The translations under genes were made by a program, and so were the position numbers. Below the pieces are notes generated by a model. The model saw only the letters and a program-made list of their open reading frames with translations. It ran no database searches and had not been told where the DNA came from. Below are positions 12,401 to 27,400 of a stretch of 64,000 bases of DNA, one piece after another (within the stretch, counting starts at the first letter, position 1; every line of letters starts with the position of its first letter). The DNA is from Lutjanus erythropterus (lineage: Eukaryota; Chordata; Actinopteri; Lutjaniformes; Lutjanidae): contig CM034606.1 of the NCBI GenBank assembly GCA_020091685.1, forward strand, positions 14,989,695 through 15,053,694. The letters run 5' to 3'.

Positions 12401-15400
12401 GGCTGTAAATGGGTCGAAGGCAGCAGTCATCTCCTGAACCAGTGGATCTCCTAGCAACAAGCCGGTCCCAGGCTGAAATTAATGTGAATGTGGCTTAAAG
12501 GAAAATCTTCACATTTTGGACTTTAGTTGGGTACTTTTCTTCATCTCAACCATTATCATGCTGGTGAAGAAATGCAATTGTTCCTAGATGAAGTAGTCAT
12601 GGCCTGCTGTTGCTGATTTTCTTAAATCAATTATTCAGGTCTAACCTATGACTATTTTCTTTGGTACGTAGCAGCTAAAATAAGAATGCCACTAGTCTAG
12701 ATTCTTGAACTTAGCCTCATGCAGTGTGACACAGGGTTGGACCTTCCTGCCAGTCGCATGCCGCTGATTAATTATGGAAAAGCAATATAATGTCACAGTC
12801 AGGGATGTACTGTGGTAAGGTCAGGGAACTTGGATATCGAATTACCTCCCAGATGTTGGACAGACATGGAGCGGAGGAGGGCTGGGAGGTACATTGTTCA
12901 TGAAAGGAGTTGAATTAATTGGAAGATAGTACATCAGACAGGCCAGGCCAAACATAATAATGGCTCTCTGGTAAATGAGGAGGCATAAGACGAACACTTA
13001 ATTCCACTTAGGGGTGTCACAATCAATATTAAATCGAAAATTGATAATTGAATAATAATGGAAGTGGAAAAAAACAAGTGTATTTAGGGGGAATTATGCT
13101 CTTGTTTTTTCCTCTAATCCATGAAACATTATAAACATTGTAAATGCTTTAGATAAGGTGTACTGCAAATATAAATCTTAAATTTGCAGAATTTCTTCCA
13201 TAGTCATTTATTCATTTGGTGACCTAAACAAAATTTCCCACTCTCTGGCAATGACTGATGTAGACTATCTTGTTAAAGAAGAATTTGAAAATCTGTGACA
13301 GTTGTCAGGGCATGAAAAATGATCTGTTGATCTTTACACCTGATTAAAATTAGCATACCCATCAGTGCTGAAAAATATGTTTAAATTGAAGAAATGAATT
13401 GTGACCCTCACATCGAAGGTCAAATTGAATCGTGCATTTGGAGATTCGTGACACCCCTACTTCCACTGTGTGTGTCTGTGTGTGTGGGGGAGACGAGGAA
13501 GGAGGATGTGTCGAGAAGCTTGCGGGCTTTGGCTAGAGGCCAGAACAAGGCATTTGTCTGGATGTCACACAGAAGGGAGACTGTGTCTCCTCACTTTGTC
13601 TGCAACCAAGACACTGAATATCCTCACTGTGGTTCATCAGAATGCTGCACTCCCTCACAGAGGGATGCCCAGGTGAATTTAGGGTTGAGTAGCAACGTGA
13701 TTATTCCTAAAGGCAACGTCAGAAGAATGTAGCTCAAACTAGAGGCAAAACAACTGGCCATATTTAGCAAAAGGCAAGAGAAATATAAGGACACATAAGG
13801 TAAATGCTGGCCCTCTTTTGAGTGTATGGGTCCAAAAAGTATAAATTTTGAAACAAAATGGAATCTGTCATTGTGGTGTGTTTTGAAATATAATCCCCTG
13901 GCAATTCTGTGCCCTGTATCCAGATGGCAGGATGAAGGGCCAGCTATTATGAGCAAGTGAGTGCATCGAATAGTTCTTGCCGTGCTGTCAGATACACTTG
14001 ACAAGTAGTCAGCATGTAATCACTTGTTTGCCTATAGGGTTTATGTATTGATCTTGGCTGATTTCATGCAGAGTCACTCGCCCTGAGTGATGCTGTTTGT
14101 ATTTGTGTGTTCCAACTAGGCCATTTAGTCTGCAGATATTTGAGAGACTTTGATCACGACATCTATCACTGTTCCCTAAATGCTGAAAAATAGCCTCGGC
14201 AACACTTTCCTCAGTAAGAATTCCAGATAAGCCTGATCTAAGCTGAAACCTTTGACTCATGTTTGAAGTGACTTTGTGTTGCTGAGCCTGCTTTGTACTC
14301 AAAGGCTACATGAAAGATTACATTAGTCTTGCTTGCCCTGTTTCACTCTCTCCTCCAGTCTATCACACACAGAGCAACAGATGCTCACATGTGCCTCAAC
14401 GTTAAAATGCTGTATTATAGCTAAATGGGTCTCTCAGCTATATGTTGTGTTTGTTTCTACATGTTATTCTTTTTATTAGAGAGAAAGACTTTGATTAACC
14501 TACTGGAATCTGTAATATCAAAGTGCCCTTGAGCAAGACACCAGTGTCTCAGTTGTGGGCCTCAGTACATATGCGACTGTTAATGCTGTGCAATGTGTTT
14601 GTTACTCTACCTGTTCACATGTTTCTTTTCAGGCTCCGTGGCTCTGAACCATACTTGGACACCTCTGGTTTTATGCTATTTTTATTTGCTTTAGCCTGAC
14701 TTGTTGCTGGTAAGAGGCTTTTCATGGAACGGCAGGAAGATTGTAACATTACATGAACAGGGACTAATTTTTTCTGTGTGACAGAACACAGTACATAGCC
14801 TTTCAGGCGCTATTATGCTTATCTGGCCATGTTATGACCAACTAAAGTAATTTAAAGTGGAAATGGACAATGTTTTTTGCTTTTAACATATTACAATAAA
14901 GTAAATGTTGATTACATAGTGTAATTGCTATAGAATGATGACATAATTTGCATTTGGATTGGGTCCCTATAAGCTGAGCTTTCACTATGCAAATCTGTCA
15001 ATAGGCTAACATTACTCAAACTATACTATTACTGTTGTTTGTGGGCAGTATTTTTTTCTAGCTGGCTCCCTCGTATGCCTTTGCCTGTGTGTTGTGCCAA
15101 TGGGCAGGCGCTCTGCTTGGATTTTCTTTTACTAGAGCCAAAGGTATTTATCACTCTGCTTTGATTTAGAAGTGCAGAGGCTCTATCTAATCTAGTTTTG
15201 TGTCCTCTGAAATCACATTACATCAGAGTTTTCATCAGTGATAACACTGCACTACAGTTTTGTGGTTATTTGTTTACAGTTGAGGGAAATAAGTGTAAAA
15301 CTGTAATGTGATGCAACTCAAAAGTGACAGATTCATTTAGAAATTTACAGCCTTTTTTCCTGTTATTAGCTTGTGTCATTGTCTTGACCCCACCTGTGTG

Positions 15401-18400
15401 TGTGTGTGTTTTGTTTTTAGGAGTTGCTGGGTGTGCTTTGCTACAGATGAGGACGACCGCACGGCAGAGTGGGTCCGCCCGTGTCGCTGTCGTGGCTCCA
15501 CCAAGTGGGTTCACCAGGCCTGCCTGCAGCGCTGGGTAGATGAGAAGCAGCGGGGCAACAGCACAGCACGGGTCGCCTGCCCACAATGCAATGCAGAATA
15601 CCTCATCGTCTTTCCCAAACTGGGTGAGTCTGTTTACAGGTCTTGGGATGTAATAATGCTATGTGAAAAAAAAGTTGCATAAAACCTTTTGTGGCTGCAT
15701 TGGGAGCTGTGCAAAATCTGATAAATTACCTGAAGTTATGTTACTCAAGTCGTCATCAGTTCAGGCTGAAGACTACAAGTTTGAAAATGAATATATAGGG
15801 ATGTGGCATTAGAAAGACATGATCTTACTAGATCTTTGTAGCCTGCTTCTCATCCCTGCTTGAAGCTAGCGACTTGAGGCTACATTAGCCTCTACTAGCA
15901 TAACAGACTGAAATCTCTGACCGAATTGTTCCTGTCGAGTTGCGATGTCAGCGCCAGTTTGACGAGGAGGAAGAATGTGAATAACAAAAAGACCATCTCT
16001 GCATCAGCTCATGCGGTTGATCTGTTTGGTTGAAACTGTCCATTATGAGTCTCACAAGGAGTGCAAGACTATGGTTGCTTTTTCATGGGAAATTTGTCTC
16101 TTAATCTCCTCTGCTTGGTTTTTTCCTCACATCTTATCTCCACCTAGCGAGGATATGAGAGAGAGAAGCAAGGAAGACATATGAGGACAGAGGAAACAAA
16201 GCTGTGAAATGAAAAATCCTCGGTTCCTTCTGGCATCAGTCTGAAACAACATCAGTTACTGTTGTGGAGCTACATAGCTGTATCAGCTGTCAAACGGACT
16301 GTTATGAATGTCCACAGAAATGTATTTAACACCTGACAGTATTCATTTATATCTGTAAATTGTTAAAAGAAAAAGGCTGATTATTAGTAGTATTCTTTCT
16401 GATGCTGATTACAGTCATTTAATAATTCATTTTAAATCTTCAAATTTACTTTACTTGCATTGTTGTTATCTGCACAATAATACACACAGCTATCTAAGAA
16501 TGTGTGTGTTGATTTTAATGCGAGACAAGACAACATCAGTTATTATTCATGAGCTCTTTGTGACACCAAATAACATAAATATTCACATTAGAAGCATTAA
16601 AGTGCTACAGAAATCTCTGTCAGTCTGGACTTTGATTTCTCTGCATGTGTCCTGATGATGCAGTATGACAGTCACCGAAACTGTCCAATCACTCCTCTTG
16701 ACAAAATACTTCTGCATAGGATTCACTGGTGTGTCCTCACTCTGAGCTCCTACGGAAGCCTCCTCTCTCCTCGCTCCTCATCTCTTCCAGGTGCATTTAA
16801 GCAATTGTAAGATCCATCATCCTGGTGGAGGGGAAACGACTTCTGGGTCGACGGAGGAGAGAGGAGATGAGGAGGCATAATTCAACATAATGAAAAGCAC
16901 TCTCTATCAGTGAAGCAAGTGAGTGTGTGATGCATGTTCAAACTATGGAGAAAGTGAAAAAGGTTGCCTGTGGGCTGGTTTACTGGCTATACACCACTTG
17001 GAAAGCTTCCACTTTGAAATTCTGAAATTTGACTTGGTGTACTGTCAAAATGTCATGACAGCTCTCATTTTCCACCAGTTGTCAACATTGAAGCAGCATT
17101 GTAGAGCAAGTTTCCATGTAAATAGCCTGCAAAAGCTCCTCTTTGAGGGAACTCTTAATAGCTGCTGCCTGTAACTGTACCCAAAGCTCTGAGAGCTATT
17201 CAGTTTGTCTTGCCTGAGTGGATGTTTATTTACTCCAGAGCCAGCATAGGTTCTGTGGTGATGTGGGTAAATATTTCCTTTCAGCCAGACGAGGAACAGA
17301 AGGGTGCTCACTTGTTACACAGTCCAGCTCCTGGCTGATTGACCAGCAGCAGTTTAGGGAAGCAGCTGCCTCAATTATCCTGACACGTCAGAGTGACGAT
17401 GGCCTCAATTGTTCCCAAACACCAGCTATGACTAATCTAGTGAACATACACCATACACGGCCATGCTTATTCGGCCAGCAGTTCCTCACTTTTTAGTTTC
17501 TCTGTCTCAGATCCCTTCATAACTCTCTGAGACAGCGACTGACTTGCTGTTTTTTGCACAGCATTTTGCAGTGACAGAAAAAAATTCTAGGCGCAGCAAA
17601 AGGAATATTTGTATCACTTTGAATTTTTACAGTCAAATGTGTAAAACTTGGACACACATAAGGTTAATAGTGCACAGCTGTCATTGGGTTACCCATCAGC
17701 CACTGGGCCACTGCTATTTCAACCTCAAAGAGAGAGAAATTGCAATTTGAGACAGTAGCTGGCCCTAAGACAATGTTAGTCTGCAGGAGGCCTGGCCCGG
17801 CTGGTAAACAGGTTCATGTATATTAATAGTGACCAAGGCTGTGCTGTCAGTCACTTTGGTGCTATAAGAGGAAGGTTCAGCTCAGCTTCTTTACACACTT
17901 CCTCCTCCTCAATAAATAACCCCATGTATGTCTGCATCTCCCTGTGAAAGCTGATTATTGGCACACTTGGGTTGTTTCCGAGCATTTGTCAGTGTGTCAG
18001 ACAGGTCCTTTCCTTTTTGTATTTAAGGTTGTGTTAATTGGCTCCCAGGTCCCGTGGGAGTGTCAGTTAGTGCTGCATCAACCCTTACATGCAGAAAAAA
18101 AATCACATCCAGTAGAGCAATCCAGCAGGCCTTGATAACACATTTAATTGTTTAACTGTGTTAACTGAAGCCAAAAATAAAAAATCTGTATTTTTTCTCT
18201 TACTTGTAGTGCTACTTATCCATCTGGATTGTTTTGGTGTGAGTTGTCAAGTTTAGGAGATAATAAAAAATATCATTGCAATCCATTACAAAAAGGTATT
18301 TGACTAATATGGGGCCGTTGACAGGGCTCCAACAAAGTCATCTGTAAAATCAGAAATACTTGTGTCAAATCTTTGTCTAAAATATTCCTAAGGACAGAAG

Positions 18401-21400
18401 ACTAAGAGTGCAGGGTTTGAGGGAAGACTGTATGTATTTTTTCAGTTTTCATGAAAGATTAGATTATTTAAACAATTCAGTTGGAGCCATCTAGAAGAAG
18501 AAGTTAAAATGTGGAATAAGGAGGCTACAGTATCAAAATGCGTAGTGGTTCAATGAAATTGAGCTGAAACCGTGCCTGACTGGTTGCCAAGCAACATGGT
18601 AAAAGGATGTGTGTACTTTAGGCTACAGTATATTAGAACAAATCTCTTACGTCAAGGATAAACTGAATATTCATTTACCTTTCCCTCTTACTGTTCGTGT
18701 GGTTTTATTTATTATTATTTATCACAGATTATGATCCTGAAATAAAAGGTGACCTACTGGAGCACTGAACATATTTATAATCAGTATTTTCTAGGGTAAT
18801 AGACATAAATAAGTTAATACCTCAGGTTATACTGAATGCAAATCTATTAAGTCCAGGAGAACTGTTTTTTTTCTTCCAAAGGGGATATACAAACATGTTT
18901 GTGTTAGGTTTATCTATTGTTAGAGTCTTGCTCACATGCTCTGGCTTTGAGTCACATGAATTGAGTCTCTGTTTGACACAGTATTTATTGAAGTCATGAT
19001 TTAGACACATTGCATCAGTGTTTTCTCACAGTGTGCCTCATCATTATGTCTTTGTGGTCAGTTATTCTTGGCCACATCTAATTTTACAGCCAGTGAGGAG
19101 CTGTGGCCGAGAAGGCAAAGTGTTTACGCTCATCACGTCCTGACGCCCACTCCAAAGTTTGTGTACCTTTGTCATGTGTTCGGATGCTCAAGTGGTTTGC
19201 AGTAAAAGAGCATTGTGATGGATAGGCTGGTGGTTTAATTTGAAAAGAAAAGAACTTCCTCTTTACTGTGGCTGATCTGGTGAGTGATGGCACCCTTAGA
19301 AAATGATACAGCAGGCTTCTGCCACCATCACCATTCATTTAGTGAGGATTTTATATAAGCAACCAGAGGCTTGTGTTACCTTGATTTAGCTGTGAGTGTA
19401 ACTTTCTTTGGTTTGCCTTCAGTTTAGATGACAGACTGTGAAGATGTGTGGGTGGAAGCAACGTATCTAACTGGCTGTTGGAGAGAAATCTTGGTTTTGC
19501 ATTTTTAAGCAAGAAGTGTCCAGTAAGTTTCAGACGGTCCCTCTGGGAATCAGGCTAACTATTATATTTAAATTAAGTTTTGTTCAGTAAGGCTTAAAGT
19601 GGGAGCTTTGAGCTGTGGAAGCAGGGTGTATTCACAAATTATCGTGTCACTGGGGACTGTCTTAAATTGTGCTAAAAGTTCCTACCTGTTCAGTGAATAC
19701 TGTTAGCTTTTACCAAAAACAGCTTTATTTATTTATTCATTGCACTTGGTGATTATTTAATGTTCATGTAATTGACTATCAAACAAAGTGGGTGTGTATA
19801 TAATTTCTAGCCATGCTCTGAACACAGAACGTTAATTTTTCCCCTAGCAGGAGAATGTTTCTGTACTGGAAGCAGTGGTTGGTTATATGCACAGAGCCTG
19901 TTGAGTTTACCTGAGAGGCTCCACATCCTCAGGGAAAAGTGTCTTTTTTCCTAATCCCATTAGCTTGTGTCAGACAGAGGTGGCGAGGGAGTCTTGCAGA
20001 GATGCTGGATGTGTCTGGGAGAGAGGAGTGGGAGTGAAACTGGGTCACAGGAGGAGCCGACAGAGCAGCTCATCAAAGGCTGACAGAGCAAAGAGGAGAT
20101 GAGTGGAGTAACGCTGCCGCTCTGCTGATGAATCCATGAAATCACAGCTGTCCTCCAGTGTTTCCCTGCGACTTAAGCATGACTTTCACATGCCTTTAGA
20201 ATTCAAGTGGGGACATTGGTAGATTATAAAAAACAGGATGGGCCTGATCCTTCCCAGCAGGGCACCACATGCAAAAGGAACATGCTGATTTGTTAATTTT
20301 TGCATCTTTGGCACTGTGTGATGTCAGACTTGGGTCAAACCGCATTTGCAAAATATTTGGATTTTTTTATTTAGACTACCAGATAAGTGGATTTTACCAC
20401 ATAGTGACATAGATTGCAGTTTCCATTATTTTGTGGTTATGGTTAGCAATTTTTGATATGCAAACTATGCTGTTCTGAAAGCTAAGCCGCAAATGATGAA
20501 GTTTGAACCAAACACATGAATAACATGAGTATTACTAATAAAGTTACTAGTGTAAATCTCTCCACCTCTTAGTTGAGATTTTATTTGCGCTGTCTGAGGA
20601 GTTCCAGTCTGTAGCTGCAGGATACACTGGGCATTAGTGCACTTCAAAGTGAGCAGGAGGAGTACAGCGTTGTCTGTTTTGCTGCATCATTGCTGCAGTG
20701 TTCCTCTCCTATTTTCTATTCTTTATTATGGTTACATACTGTAGGCACAGTGCTGCCTTGTATTTATAATCTGATTGTTGTACAGACAGCCAGTTGCTCC
20801 ATGTGTAGCATGCTTAGTTTGAAACATAAAAGACTAGATATACATATTCTTCCTGTTGAATGTAATTTAATGGCTTGGCATCACAAGCTGTGGTATTTGC
20901 AGCAGCTTTAATTAGCCCTCAGAATAATAGCAATTTCACAGCTTGGTGACAACACTGCGATGACAGCTTTCAATTTGGGTGATAGCTGTGGACAGGTAGA
21001 GACAGGGAGCACTGTTGGGAGGTTGCCACAGTAGTTATTTTCTCAGGGTTGCCGCAGAGGCCAGCTCATTTCTAGAGGCTTGACAGGCAGTACTCATGTT
21101 TGGCTCCCAGGGTGGGACCCCTGTCTACCACCGGATCAGATGGGAGGTTGATTTGGAGCCACAGATCACCTATTCTATTAACCCAGGTTTTGATTGTTTT
21201 CACAGACTTACAGCAGAGGAGATTCAGAAGTGAGCAACACTGCAGCCCACAAAGAGTAGGGTAGCTATATGCTGTTCTGGCCCCATTCCCACCAGCACCT
21301 GCTGCAGAGCCAAAGCCAGCCTATCATGCTAATTTGGCTGGCAATATAACTCTGAGGACGTTGTGTCCTTGCTGCTCCTTCTTTACTGACACTCTGCCTA

Positions 21401-24400
21401 GAGAGTAAACAAGCCAGCTGGAACAGTGTGCCAGCGTGCGTGCCCACTACTGAGGAATTGCAGTTGCACTTTCCCCCCCATCTCCTCCACTTTCCCCCCC
21501 TCCCTTCTTTTTAATTATCTTAATTATGGAATCTGCTGCCAGTGGCTGAAATGAATTGCTCAGCTCTCCATCCTGCCAGCGGCCATTAAGGGCGACCCAG
21601 TTCCCTCCGGCCGCGATGGCGTAATGCTTAGGCAGGGAGAAAGCGGAAGAGATTCCAACCCTGTCATCAAAATATGCCATATTAATGCGCTCAAGCAATG
21701 CGAGACCGATCCGGTCGGCAAACACAGGTGCAGTAAAAACGTGCTCTGGAAAGCATCAGAAGGCTGGCAGCAGACAAGAGAGAGCCTCTGTGTTTATAAC
21801 TACTTTTCGTAATAAAAGTGTGATATTTCCGTTGTGTGTTAAGTAGCTTTAAAAGTGCCAAATGCTTCTTGCTTGCTTTGGGGTCCTTCCTCAACAAGTG
21901 GCCAGGAGCACTACTGACTAAAGAGAAGGACCTTTAGCATGGTCTGCTTAAAATGCTGCACTGAACTGTGCTCTGAACTCAGAGCTTTTATAGAGCGAAT
22001 GTACTCAGCTGCAGAAATAGGTGTACAGCTAACAGTGGCTGAATTGTGTACATCTTGTGGCAAGTAGTTATGGGTAACAGCCTCACGGTGGCCTAGCTGT
22101 ACAAACAGCTTAATAAAGTCTGTCTTATGTTCCAGTTGCAAAAACCCATAACCCCAAAATAACCACCAGAATTATTTTTGAAAGCTGCTGCTTCTTTTTT
22201 TACACATCATGTGTCGGCTAATGTAAATGTTGTTGTTAGAAATATCACAGCTTGGTCTCACCGCTTCAGTTTCCTCTGCAGGCTCATGAAAATGTATCTG
22301 CTCAGGTGTTTGTATTAAATCTGTCCACGTCCTAAATGATTACTTGGAGATGGCTCAGCTGCTCTGCCAGCAGTCTGTAACCGACTACAGCATAGTCGTC
22401 CTTAAGTTAAAGTGATCGAAGCTTCCTGTGCTACAAGGTCAATTTTTACTTGCCGTACGCTAGCCTTGATGTAGCATAGATGAACAGGATAATATATTTA
22501 TCAATCTGCTGCTGACACGCCAGAGGGGAAAGAGTTCTTGAACTAAGTCCTGCTTTCACAATGACCAGTGACTCAGCACTGTTTTAATACCACTTCATAG
22601 CTTTATTTCTCAACAAGGCGAGACACGTGTCAAAATCACTGTTTTAAAAATGGGATTATAAATGTCACCCTTCCCGAGAGACGAGCATGTTTATTTGAAA
22701 GCCTGTTAAAGTGACCTTTGAACCACTTTTATAAATATTTGAGATTGTTTTTCATCTGTGTAGAGTAATCCATTATCTAATGTACGAAGGGAAAAGGTTT
22801 TAACTGCTCAAAATGAAACAGATACTGTCAGGTTGTGGTTTTGCAGTCAATATTTGACGTCTGGTGAATGCATTTACTTTGTCAGAACCTATATTAAAGC
22901 CTCGGAAAATTGCTTTTTCTATTAATTGAAAATATTCATATGCTTTCAGTGTGGAGGCTAGAGCTGCAAAGATTAGTTGATTGATAGAAAATTAGTTATA
23001 AACTATTTTGAAAACAGATTTATCGTTTCAGTCATTTTTCACACAGAAAACATGTAAAACATTTGCTGGTTCCACCGTCTTAAAAATAAGATTTTGCCGC
23101 TATTTATGATAGTAAATGACAAGTTGATGGGATTTGGACTTTTGGTTGTTTACAAAGTAGCAGTTTCAAGACGAAGACAAAGAAAATAAATGCTACTTGC
23201 CCTTGTGGAAGCTATTGTTAGCAGCTCTGCCCTGCTCTTAATTAGATTTGAGGAAGTTAACCTGAGAAAACCAACCCAACCCAAACTTGTTAATCCGGAT
23301 GCCGTTACATTTGTCAAACAGATTAGGTTGTCCTTGAGCTAGAAGCGTTAAGTCCTGTAACGCTAAAAGTCAATCATAACTTTTGAAAATACAACCATTT
23401 GTCCGACTGTGTAAGTTGCTGAGCTAAATAATTCCTTTTTTTGTAAGATATCAGGGGTTAATCTGCCACAGTTATCGCTGTAAACTGCATACATGTCATG
23501 CGATAACATAAAGCTTGACTGGTGTATCAACAGCAACCAAGGTTTATTGCACGATTAACTCAAGAACATCATGTAAAATACCCCTAACTGTTCCTATTTT
23601 GCCAGAAAATGAGTTCACTTTATACAGGACACCATTGATTGTTGTACAGTAAGAAGGTGTTTGAGAAGATTTTCATGGTTTAAACCAAGGCTGCTTTGTG
23701 TTGTGGATCTTGTAGTTTTAAGAGCTGCACCGCAACACATCAAGGCCCGGTGCTGTGTGCTGTGGTCCGTCCCTCTGGTAGCGTCCCCACCCAGCTCTCC
23801 TCCCACTGACTCCTGGGCTAGTTATTAATAGGATGTGGATGGGTCTGTCTGAGTGAGGAAATCAGGTTGCCTTCCTGTAAATATTGCATGATTTCCCCCG
23901 AGTCAGCCTGGAATGCCAGAGAGGAGGATGCAGTAGATATTTTTTTTTAAAGTCCTGCTCCTGATGTCAGACAGGGATGCAGCTACTCTGAAGGCACGTT
24001 TTGACTTCCGATGAATCCTTATTACATGCTTGTCGAGAGTCAGACCAGTTATTTTTAATCTAGGTGGAACCTGCCCAAGAGGCTCCTCCCTGTCTGTCAA
24101 TAACTCTGTAATACAAGGTATGCACCATACCTGACCTGCTTCAGTCTCTTTCTCGTAACTTTCACATGACTGCATTATTGTAATTTTTCCCGTTGCACTT
24201 TAAAAAAGCTCGGTCACATGATGTTTATATAGAGTGAGCTTCCTTGTGTCTTCAGCTGTTATTTAAATAAGTTCATTCAGCCTGCAGGCACAAAGGGAAA
24301 CTTTATAGTTACAGGTCACGGTGTTGGTTAAACTCCTGCATCTCTTTTCACAGTAGGACAGTAAAACACACAAGCGATAATGGCTGGTTCCTCTCTTTTT

Positions 24401-27400
24401 GTAGGTAATTGAAAAGTATATGAGTTGAGTTTGGATGCCTTTCTACTTCCAGTGGTTGTTTTAGCAGCAGGAGTCTCATGACCCCTGCTGTACACTCATA
24501 CAACATTCATTGGCACGTGTTGTCCCACACAATACCTTACACTTGGCTGCGAGGTGGTCTTGTAAGCAGGATCGTCAGACTTCTAAGTAAATGATATTTA
24601 GAGTCACAAACACAAATGAGATTGAATGTTTAATATGACAGAATGACAGGATGGTTCACATAGCCTAAATCTTTTTGCACTGATGTTCACTGGGATTAAA
24701 TAAAGTGTTTTAAAACGGTCCATCAGGTATAAGGGCTTAACTGTTAAAATATTACTGCAATCACAATATCCAAATTGCAAGAGCTGCAGTTTTTTTGATA
24801 AAGGAATAATGTGTCACAACAGAGCAAAATAAATGAAGAACTGTGGTGCTACAGAAATGCCGTGTCTTACAAATCATATTCTCCAGACATAAGGGAACAT
24901 GTTTGTTTTGGTACAGATCCCAGCAAAAAACACATCATTATTTTATATTTTATTCAGTGACAGTGAAATGCAAAAATTACCTTTCTCACCAAAATCGCAC
25001 AAGAGTACAAGGTTCTTAGTTATTCATCACTTACAGAGTTATAGTGTTCCTTCTTTGATCAGTTGATTGGATTTGCTGTGGAGATAGTTTAGATGTTTTT
25101 TTTACTTAATTGATATGGAGGAGTGCAGAGGATGAATTCAGCAGTGTCACAGCCTGACAGTCTGGTGGTACGGCAGCGGATATTTCTACATCTGTCACCT
25201 GAAGAACAAGCTGTGGCTTGGGTGGGTCATGACTCATCATGACTCATATTGCAATATTATACATAATGTTACTATTCTATATCATAAATGACAAAAAAAA
25301 TGAACATCTTTAAATTAACAAAGCTGGTTTGACATTTTTGCTTGAGAATTGACTAGTCGATAAAACTATTTTGATAACTGATTTATCATTTCAGTTGTTG
25401 CAGCTCTAATCAGTTGGATTAAACACCAAACCGTGGGAGGAAGAACTTCAAAACAAGAGTTGCGTGTGTACAAGTCGGTCTCACTCTGAGCTGTTTTGCT
25501 AAACCAGGTCCTGTGGTTTACGTGCTGGACCTGGCTGACCGGCTCATCTCTAAGGCCGGCCCCTTCGCTGCCGCTGGCATCATGGTGGGCTCCATCTATT
25601 GGACTGCTGTCACCTATGGAGCTGTCACTGTCATGCAGGTATGAGCGATGATCCCTCCAGAGAGGTTTTGGGTTAAAGCAAGTTTACTCTGTATAGTTAC
25701 AGCTGTGACTTTGGTTGTACCTGTGTACTGACCAGTTAAATATTTGGCAAGTCATGCATGTAGTCACATCAGGACGTTATCCATTTTACATTTTAACAGC
25801 AAATGATGTGCATGTGGTTAGATATAGTATTGGACAAGTCAACTCAGCCTTTTGTGCTCCTGCATTGCTGCTTTCTTTGATTCCTCCTCGCTCATATTAA
25901 AGCTAAAGTCCACCAGTTTCACTTCTCTGCTGTAGTTTTCCATTCTGACCATCCCGTCTGCTCTCCAGGTGGTGGGCCATAAGGAGGGCCTGGATGTCAT
26001 GGAGCGGGCCGACCCTCTGTTTCTGCTCATCGGCCTGCCCACCATCCCGGTCATGCTGATCCTTGGCAAGATGATCCGCTGGGAGGACTATGTCCTGCGT
26101 CTGTGGAGGAAATACTCTAACAAACTGCAGATCCTCAACAGCATCTTCCCAGGTCAGGACACAAACTTGTGTAGTGTGCAGCAGAAACTTAGCTCCCAGA
26201 AATGTTTTCATTTGTCTTTATGCTTCCTTTACTGTTGGAAATCTAGAGCTTGGACCTTCTTCAGATAGTGCTCTCATTGTGAGATGATGTGGATAAGAGC
26301 AGGAGCTGTAATTGTATTCAGCAGTTGTGTCTTACCGCTGTTAGAGCACGGCTTCCACTGCTGGAGAAAATGGTAAATTAATAAGACAATCTCTCTGCTC
26401 ATTAGATTAGCTGTACTCTGTGTTTCAACTGGTTCTCTGCCACTCTCTGTGGTCTCTGCAGGGATTGGCTGCCCAGTTCCTCGTATCCCAGCGGAGGCCA
26501 GCCCCTTGGCAGACCACGTGTCGGCCACACGGATCCTGTGCGGCGCCCTGGTCTTTCCCACCATTGCTACCATCGTGGGGAAGCTCATGTTCAGCAGCGT
26601 CAACTCCAACCTGCAGAGGACCATCCTGGTAAGTACAACCAGAAGCTCCTCATACATCCAATACAGACAGTACACAGGAAGGAGTTTAATAATAGGAGCT
26701 TCTGACTGTTAGCAACCCAAGCTAACAAAGGTAGATTTATAATCTCAGTGTTACAATAACATGGATTTCAGAGACTTGAGCTGCTTCTGCTGCTGTGTGG
26801 ATGACTGATTATAACTGATAAATCTAAATAGTTGTGGAAGATTTCAGGCAAGTTAAATGGTGATATTTTGTACATGCTCCTCTTGTGAACACAGCAACAG
26901 TGCTGGCACAGAAATCATTATAATTTAGTTAGTGCTAACAAAATATGAGCCATCTGCACATAAGAGAAACCTCACCTCCACTTTCATGTAGTGCCGAGGG
27001 CAGAGAAGAAACCAGAGCGGCTCGTGTGATCCGCGCTGAACACACTGGCAGCACAGAGCTCAGTCCGTCCCTCATGGGGCTCAGTATATGAGGACAAAGT
27101 TTCACCTTTGCAGGAAAGAGGAAGAAAGGCCTCTGTTCGAGCTTGTTTTCCAAACAGTTCATGCAACCTGTAGTCGAAAACATTCAATAGGAACGTTTAT
27201 GTTGTTCACAAGGAAAACATGAATCACCAGAATTAATGTTAAAATCTTTTTATTTGACAACAGCAAACATTAAAGGCTAAATAGGAGTCATTTAAAGGCC
27301 ATTGAAGGGCAAATCAGAGTTATTTAAAGGTATAGTACAGATTATTTGAAGTGGGGTAGTGATGTACTAATCAATAGTCAGTGTATTACCTACAGTAGAT

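Larger units (their letters stand above)
3416..15420 (+). other. MARCHF5 intron 1 (12.0 kb)
   Basis: Long AT-rich intron in phase 2 with GTGAGT donor and TTTTAG acceptor. It holds three dispersed miniature transposon copies, entered separately, and a T14 run at about 11655-11668. A short fragment at 14520-14545 resembles tails of fish repeats. The longer open frames here, such as 3979-4440 and 6659-7144 on the minus strand, resemble no known protein, so I treat them as chance. No other gene is seen. Confidence 0.85.
15624..25507 (+). other. MARCHF5 intron 2 (9.9 kb)
   Basis: Long intron with GTGAGT donor and CCAG acceptor. It contains repeat fragments at 18163-18270, 22963-23200, 24735-25020 and 25225-25415, a candidate conserved noncoding element at 21505-21740 and a weaker candidate at 17318-17450. 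No additional coding exon is recognised. Confidence 0.85.
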
